NCBI GenBank assembly: GCA_028285625.1 | Contig: JANQOX010000019.1 | Location: 347,588 to 411,587, forward strand | Direction of reading: 5' to 3' | DNA from: Myxococcota bacterium | Lineage (GTDB): Bacteria; Myxococcota_A; UBA9160; UBA6930 | DNA: 64,000 nucleotides | Part shown: one piece after another, positions 60,042-64,000 of the stretch | How positions within the stretch are numbered: position 1 is the first letter of the stretch | How the letters are laid out: each line of letters begins with the position of its first letter | Notes under the pieces: generated by a model | What the model saw: the letters and a program-made list of their open reading frames with translations, nothing else | What the model was told of the DNA's origin: nothing | Databases searched by the model: none | Made by a program: the position numbers and the translations under genes

Positions 60042-61049
60042 GTGATCCTGCGTATCGCCCTGGCCGGGGTGCTCGCGATCGCGATCGGCATCGCGGCCGG
60101 CTTCGCATGGTGGCAGTCCTCGCTCGCGCCGCCGCCCCACGAGGCCAGCGACGCCCCGCACCGATTCGAGGTGGCCGCCGGCGCCGGGCTCGCGGCCGTG
60201 GCCGACCGGCTCGAACGCGACGGTGTCATCCGCAGCGCCCTGGCGATGCGGATGCTCGCGCGGCTGCGCGGCCTCGAACGCGCCATGCGCGCCGGCGAGT
60301 ACGAGCTCGAGCCCGGGCTCGACACCGAAGCCGTGCTCGACCGGCTGGCACGCGGCGCCGTCCGCACGCACCCGGTCTCGATCCCGGAGGGCTTCACGGC
60401 CGTGCAGGTCGCCGCGCGGCTCGACGAAGCCGGCCTCGCCGACGCCGATGCGTTCCTCGCCTACGCACGTTCGCCCGAGGCCGCCCGCGCGCTGGGCGTC
60501 GAGGGCGACGGGCTGGAGGGGTACCTGTACCCCGAGACCTATCGCATGGCGCAGGGGCTCGCGGTCGAAGAGGTCGCGGCGGTACTCGTCGAGGGATTCC
60601 GCGAGGTCTGGCAGGAGATCGAGGCCGAAGCCACGGCCGCGGGGCTCGGCCAAGGCGAGGTCGTGACACTCGCCTCGATCATCGAGAAGGAGACGGGCGC
60701 TGCGGTCGAGCGCCCCCTCATCGCCTCGGTGTTCTTGAACCGGCTCGCCCGGGGCATGCGCCTCGAGACCGATCCCACCGTCATCTACGGCATCCCCGAC
60801 TTCGACGGCAACCTGCGCCGCGTCCATCTCGAGGACGCTTCGAACCCCTACAACACCTACCGGATCCCGGCGCTGCCACCGGGGCCCATCGCCAACCCCG
60901 GCGGCGAGGCGCTGCGCGCCGTGGTCCGCCCGGCCGAGAGCGACTACCTGTTCTTCGTCGCCCGCGGCGACGGCACCCATCACTTCTCGGAAACCTACGC
61001 CGAGCACGACGCCATGGTCGATCGCTACCAACGGAGACGCAGCCGATGA
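60042..61049 (+). CDS. mltG: endolytic murein transglycosylase
   Basis: MltG cuts nascent glycan strands and sets their length. The 335-aa protein has one N-terminal membrane anchor (ILRIALAGVLAIAIGIAAGFAW-like), a LysM-like segment and the YceG catalytic domain with LASIIEKETG (Glu215), ASVFLNRLARGMRLETDPTV, NPYNTYRI and LPPGPIANPG. GTG 60042 is the start. Its stop overlaps the SCP2 gene (ATGA). Confidence 0.93.
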   Translation: MILRIALAGVLAIAIGIAAGFAWWQSSLAPPPHEASDAPHRFEVAAGAGLAAVADRLERDGVIRSALAMRMLARLRGLERAMRAGEYELEPGLDTEAVLDRLARGAVRTHPVSIPEGFTAVQVAARLDEAGLADADAFLAYARSPEAARALGVEGDGLEGYLYPETYRMAQGLAVEEVAAVLVEGFREVWQEIEAEATAAGLGQGEVVTLASIIEKETGAAVERPLIASVFLNRLARGMRLETDPTVIYGIPDFDGNLRRVHLEDASNPYNTYRIPALPPGPIANPGGEALRAVVRPAESDYLFFVARGDGTHHFSETYAEHDAMVDRYQRRRSR

Positions 61050-61663
61050 GCGCCCCGAGCCCCGAAGCCTTCTACACCGAGCAACTGCCCAGCCAGTGGA
61101 ACCAGGGCCTCGCCGAGCAAGCGCGCGCGGCCGAGGGCGACGAAGACGCGCGCCGCGTGCTCGGCGGCATGCGCGCGGTGGACGCGACCATCGAGGTGCG
61201 CGTGGACGGCGACGCCTACTTCTTGAACATCGCCGCGGGCGAGATGGCGGCCGGCGCGGCCGCAGCCCAGGAGCCCTTCCTGATCCTGGTGCAGGACCAG
61301 GCCGGTTTCGAGCGGCTCGTGGCCGAGGCCGGCGACTCGGCCATGGGCTTTCTCGGGGGCCTCTCGGGCCTGGCCGGCGACATGAAGCTCACTCGCGGCC
61401 GGCTGGCCCTGCTGGCCGACGTGAGCGGGAGCCTGCACTTCGAGGTGGGGGGCGATGACGGGTTCGCCCTGCGCACCCACTTCGGGGCCGGGCCGGTCCC
61501 GGACGAGCCCACCACGCGCCTCACGGTGGCTCCGGAGGCCTATGCGGCGCTACGCGCCGGAGAGTTGCAGGCCCAGGACGCCTTCATGGGGGGGCAGATC
61601 CAGGTGGAGGGCGACATGCAACTTGCCATGCAAGTGGCCTTGGCGGCTCTGTCTCCGGACTGA
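61046..61663 (+). CDS. SCP2 sterol-binding domain protein
   Basis: This 205-aa soluble protein has a helical first part (EAFYTEQLPSQWNQGLAEQA) followed by the SCP2 fold (ATIEVRVDGDAYFLNIAAGE, LTVAPEAYAALRAGEL, GQIQVEGDMQLAMQVALAA). SCP2 domains bind fatty acyl or sterol-like lipids. It has no signal peptide. The ATG overlaps the mltG stop, which couples a cytoplasmic lipid-binding protein to a wall enzyme; the reason is unknown. Confidence 0.82.
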   Translation: MSAPSPEAFYTEQLPSQWNQGLAEQARAAEGDEDARRVLGGMRAVDATIEVRVDGDAYFLNIAAGEMAAGAAAAQEPFLILVQDQAGFERLVAEAGDSAMGFLGGLSGLAGDMKLTRGRLALLADVSGSLHFEVGGDDGFALRTHFGAGPVPDEPTTRLTVAPEAYAALRAGELQAQDAFMGGQIQVEGDMQLAMQVALAALSPD

Positions 61664-61801
61664 TCGCCCGCCCCACAGGGCCCTCGCGCCCACGCCCGCG
61701 CCGCCGACCGACGTTTTTTCTTCGACCCGGCGCGTAACCCGCTTCGCATCGCGGGCCACTCACCTCCCAAGCCGCCGGATGCGGCCCTTACTTGGGAGTG
61801 G

Positions 61802-62461
61802 ATGATGAAGCGGACCCTGATCTCTCTGTTCTTTGCAGCGGCTGCTGCGCTGGTCTTCAGCATGCCGGCGGCTTCGCTGCCGCTTGCGGACGGCACCTAC
61901 ACGCTCGGCAATCACCCGGACGGCAACGCCGCGCCGCCCCTCTACGGGTTGCGGCTCGACGGCCTGGACGGGGACGACTCGCACGAGTTCACGTTCTCGT
62001 TCACCGGCAACGGTGCCGAGATGTTCATGACGATCGCCGGCGCCCAGATCCACATCTTCGGCACCGTGTTCGGCGGCGAGGACATCGGCAACGCGTACGA
62101 CAACCCGGTGCTGTGGGACGTCGACTTCACGTACACCGATGCGTTCATCGACGGCATGCTGCACGAGGCCAACACCGGCACCGGCACGATCACGCCCCAG
62201 GGCGGGACGGCCATCGATCTGGTCGCCAAGAGCAACGGCGACTTCGCGTTCCGCCTGGCACAGGGCCACCGCGGCTTCGCCGACTTCTCCGGCTGGGGCT
62301 GGGTCAACCACAGCGGGGGTGGCCTCGACAACCACATCCCGGCGAGCGACTGGCTGTTCATCGTGACCGGCACGCCGCCCAGCACCGTGCCCGAGGCCTC
62401 GGGCGCACTGCTCGGCCTGAGCGGTCTGCTGGGTCTCGCCTGGGTGGGTCGCCGCCGCTAG
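61802..62461 (+). CDS. PEP-CTERM-like exported protein (VPEA variant)
   Basis: This 219-aa protein has a signal peptide (residues 1-25) and a beta-rich, Gly/Asp/Thr-rich mature domain. The C-terminal sorting signal VPEASGALLGLSGLLGLAW (196-214), then VGRRR, differs from the usual VPEP by one residue. PEP-CTERM proteins are recognised by exosortase and often belong to biofilm or floc matrix. ATG 61802 or 61805 starts the gene, with GGGAG upstream. No exosortase gene is in the window. Confidence 0.78.
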   Translation: MMKRTLISLFFAAAAALVFSMPAASLPLADGTYTLGNHPDGNAAPPLYGLRLDGLDGDDSHEFTFSFTGNGAEMFMTIAGAQIHIFGTVFGGEDIGNAYDNPVLWDVDFTYTDAFIDGMLHEANTGTGTITPQGGTAIDLVAKSNGDFAFRLAQGHRGFADFSGWGWVNHSGGGLDNHIPASDWLFIVTGTPPSTVPEASGALLGLSGLLGLAWVGRRR

Positions 62462-62520
62462 CGCCGACCACTGGCAGCGCACACACGGCCCTCGCGGCCG
62501 GAAGCCCCTGGGCTTCGCAG

Positions 62521-62554
62521 CGCCCTCCACCGAAGCATGCGCCGGTGGAGGGCG
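62521..62554. terminator. 12-bp hairpin terminator (first of two)
   Basis: CGCCCTCCACCG and CGGTGGAGGGCG pair perfectly around a 10-nt loop, 60 nt after the first PEP-CTERM gene. The run of T is short, so it may work with the second hairpin. Confidence 0.6.
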
Positions 62555-62578
62555 TTCTGCGTGTGCAGCCCCGAAAGC

Positions 62579-62613
62579 AGAACCGCCGCCGGGCAGGGCC
62601 CGACGGCGGTTCT
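62579..62613. terminator. 16-bp hairpin terminator (second of two)
   Basis: AGAACCGCCGCCGGGC and its complement pair over 16 bp with one mismatch and a 3-nt loop. It lies 24 nt from the stop of the convergent second PEP-CTERM gene, so it is suited to bidirectional termination. Confidence 0.7.
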
Positions 62614-62636
62614 CGTTCAGCAATTCTCGCGAGGGG

Positions 62637-63296
62637 CTAGGCCCGGCGGCGCAGGCCCCCGAGCAGCAGCGCGAGCGCGCCGAGGGCGGGCATCGCCATC
62701 GCGGGCTCGGGCACCGTGCTGGTCTCGGCCGCCACCTCGAGGAACACTGCGCCCGGGTCTTCGAGCAAGACGACGCCGCCATTCGCATCGGTCACGCCCT
62801 GGCCCTGTCCGAGCACGCCGACGAGCACGTCCGCCTCGCCGTCGAGCACGAGACCCGCAGTGGCGCGGAAGTCGATGCGGAACAGGCCGGCGGGCAGGGT
62901 CGACGGGGTGTTGGCGCCCAGGTCGACGCGCAGCTCCGTGGCCGAGAGCACCGCGCCGACCGCGAGTGCGCCGCCCGTGAGATCCGCCGTGGGATCCTGG
63001 GTGAACGCCACCGGGACACGAACCGTGGCGACGGGCTCGCTCGTTGCGAGCTGCACGACCTGCAGGAACTCGAGTTCGCTCGGGTCATACGAGATGGCGA
63101 GGTTGTACCCGAGCACGCTCCCCACGTCGTCGAGGCCCACGATCACGGAGAAGTCCTGGCCGGGGGTCAGGATGGCCGGCGTGGCCGACGGGTCGATCGT
63201 GAGGCTGGTCGCGCCAGCTGTCGAGGCAAGGCCCAACACACAGGCTGCCACGACCGCGTGGGCGGCAAGCCACTTCAACTTCCTGCTCAGATTCAT
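62637..63296 (-). CDS. PEP-CTERM protein with cohesin-like domain
   Basis: This 219-aa protein has a signal peptide (WLAAHAVVAACVLGLASTAGA). The cohesin-like beta domain contains FSVIVGLDDVGSVLGYNLAI, YDPSELEF and a SATELRVDLG strand. The typical tail VPEPAMAMPALGALALLLGG (195-214), then LRRRA, completes it. Cohesin-like PEP-CTERM proteins are common in matrix-forming bacteria. ATG 63296 was chosen over an upstream start that would break the signal peptide. It faces the first PEP-CTERM gene. Confidence 0.85.
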   Translation of the reverse strand: MNLSRKLKWLAAHAVVAACVLGLASTAGATSLTIDPSATPAILTPGQDFSVIVGLDDVGSVLGYNLAISYDPSELEFLQVVQLATSEPVATVRVPVAFTQDPTADLTGGALAVGAVLSATELRVDLGANTPSTLPAGLFRIDFRATAGLVLDGEADVLVGVLGQGQGVTDANGGVVLLEDPGAVFLEVAAETSTVPEPAMAMPALGALALLLGGLRRRA

Positions 63297-63468
63297 GGGG
63301 GGTCTCTCCGGGCTCGAATTTGGCCTGAAGAGACGTGGGAAGACGGGCCGGGTTGTGGCGCCCAAAAGGACGAAATCTCCGGAATCGCAGACGAATCCCG
63401 CTGGGAGGCGTGGAGACACCGAGCCCGGCTAGGGGAAACACCCGAAAGGGGTCCCGCCGGGGACCCTG

Positions 63469-64000
63469 CTAGCCCCGGTACGCACCCGGGGTCTCGCGCA
63501 GCACCTGGGTGTCGTCGAGGATCACGGTGCCGGCGGGGACGGTGGCGCCGTCCTGGATCCAGACCCGGGCGCCGATGCGCACGCCTGCGCCGATCTGCGC
63601 CTTGCGGCCGATCGTGCTGTGGGCGCCGATCGTGACGTCGTCGCCCAGGGTCGCGCCGCTTCCGACCCGCGCCTCGCGGCCCACGCGCACCCGGTCGCCG
63701 AGCTTGGCTCGGCGATCGACACGTGCGTCGGCCTCGATGCGACCGCCGCGGCCGAGGTCGGCCGACGACGCGATGCGCGCGGTCTCGTGCACCTCGGTCT
63801 CCTCGTCGTCTTCGTCTTCGGCGAGCGACACGAGCGGGGGGGACGGGTCGGGCAGATCCGCACCGAACGAACCCGCGCCAGCCTGGCCGCCGTGCTCGAA
63901 GCCCACGGCCAGCGCCACGTCCGCACCGAAGGTGCGCTCGGGCTCGGCGACGGCGGGCTCGGTGCTGACGACCGTGGGAGCCGACGCGACGACGGTGGGC
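63469..64000 (-). CDS. left-handed beta-helix (hexapeptide repeat) protein, 5' end missing
   Basis: The reading frame is open to the window edge, so the N-terminus is absent. The visible N-terminal part is a Pro/Val/Thr-rich linker (PTVVASAPTVVSTEPAVAEP) and an acidic stretch. The C-terminal half is a hexapeptide-repeat helix (ARIASSADLGRGGRIEADA, VGREARVGSGATLGDDV, IGAHSTIGRKAQIGAGVRIG), as in acyltransferase or bactofilin-like folds. No catalytic residues can be assigned, and a purely structural role is possible. Confidence 0.72.
   Translation of the reverse strand, partial: PTVVASAPTVVSTEPAVAEPERTFGADVALAVGFEHGGQAGAGSFGADLPDPSPPLVSLAEDEDDEETEVHETARIASSADLGRGGRIEADARVDRRAKLGDRVRVGREARVGSGATLGDDVTIGAHSTIGRKAQIGAGVRIGARVWIQDGATVPAGTVILDDTQVLRETPGAYRG

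Overview
The window is a very GC-rich, densely packed bacterial chromosome segment with no rRNA, CRISPR array, insertion sequence or prophage. Several traits point to a Gram-negative relative of the former Deltaproteobacteria, possibly Myxococcota; this placement is inference only. These traits are BamD, a lipid-A-type LAB_N protein, an Mpl ligase (meso-DAP peptidoglycan), a type IV pilus PilT, PEP-CTERM exported proteins, a DUF1844 gene and the order ispE - tRNA-Gln - rplY - pth. About 62 protein genes and one tRNA can be supported. Many genes overlap by exactly 4 nt (NTGA), and GTG or TTG starts are common.

Layout. 0-5.7 kb: the end of a DUF5916 outer-membrane-type protein, a 611-aa lipoprotein and a moeA-mobA-dgkA operon. 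5.7-10.3 kb: an NtrB/NtrC-type two-component pair behind a 17-bp NtrC-like dyad, then thiE and nupC. 10.3-14.5 kb: an SGNH protein and enoyl-CoA hydratase diverging from paaX and a fatty acid desaturase. 14.5-18.7 kb: an OmpR-type response regulator and kinase, a LAB_N protein, and an Rrf2 regulator with mrp. 18.8-25.8 kb: an exported protein, thiD coupled to a membrane MutS-like ATPase, a TVP38-type protein, a zinc-ribbon protein and a large unknown secreted protein. 25.9-29.4 kb: a wall-recycling group (mpl, serine hydrolase, ldcA). 29.4-32.9 kb: rpsF-rpsR-rplI-dnaB with unusual low-complexity extensions and a hairpin-rich leader. 33-36 kb: the PLP module pdxR-pdxS-pdxT. 36-41.3 kb: nhaA, pth, rplY, tRNA-Gln, ispE, DUF1844, a CDP-alcohol phosphatidyltransferase and a 60-aa ORF. 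41.4-45.2 kb: bamD, a TPR protein, a PYROXD2-like oxidoreductase and cvpA. 45.2-51.1 kb: ispG, alaS, pilT. 51.3-53.3 kb: a lipase and its foldase. 53.4-57 kb: pgpA-cinA-thpR-recA. 57.3-61.7 kb: a HEAT-repeat protein, ruvX, mltG and an SCP2 protein. 61.8-64 kb: two convergent PEP-CTERM proteins separated by two strong hairpins, and a truncated beta-helix protein.

Functional themes are isoprenoid supply (ispE, ispG), peptidoglycan turnover (mpl, ldcA, serine hydrolase, mltG), cofactors (Moco, thiamine, PLP), phospholipid metabolism (dgkA, pgpA, CDP-OH transferase), and translation/replication (alaS, S6, S18, L9, L25, Pth, tRNA-Gln, DnaB, RecA).

The most unusual signals are: opposite-charge low-complexity extensions on the partner ribosomal proteins S6 and S18, encoded by overlapping genes behind a five-hairpin leader; short tandem duplications that copy stop codons at gene 3' ends; near-leaderless sigma70-type promoters at several regulator genes; and use of all four NTG codons, including CTG for pth, at 4-nt overlaps. 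All functions are read from sequence motifs; no database search was possible.
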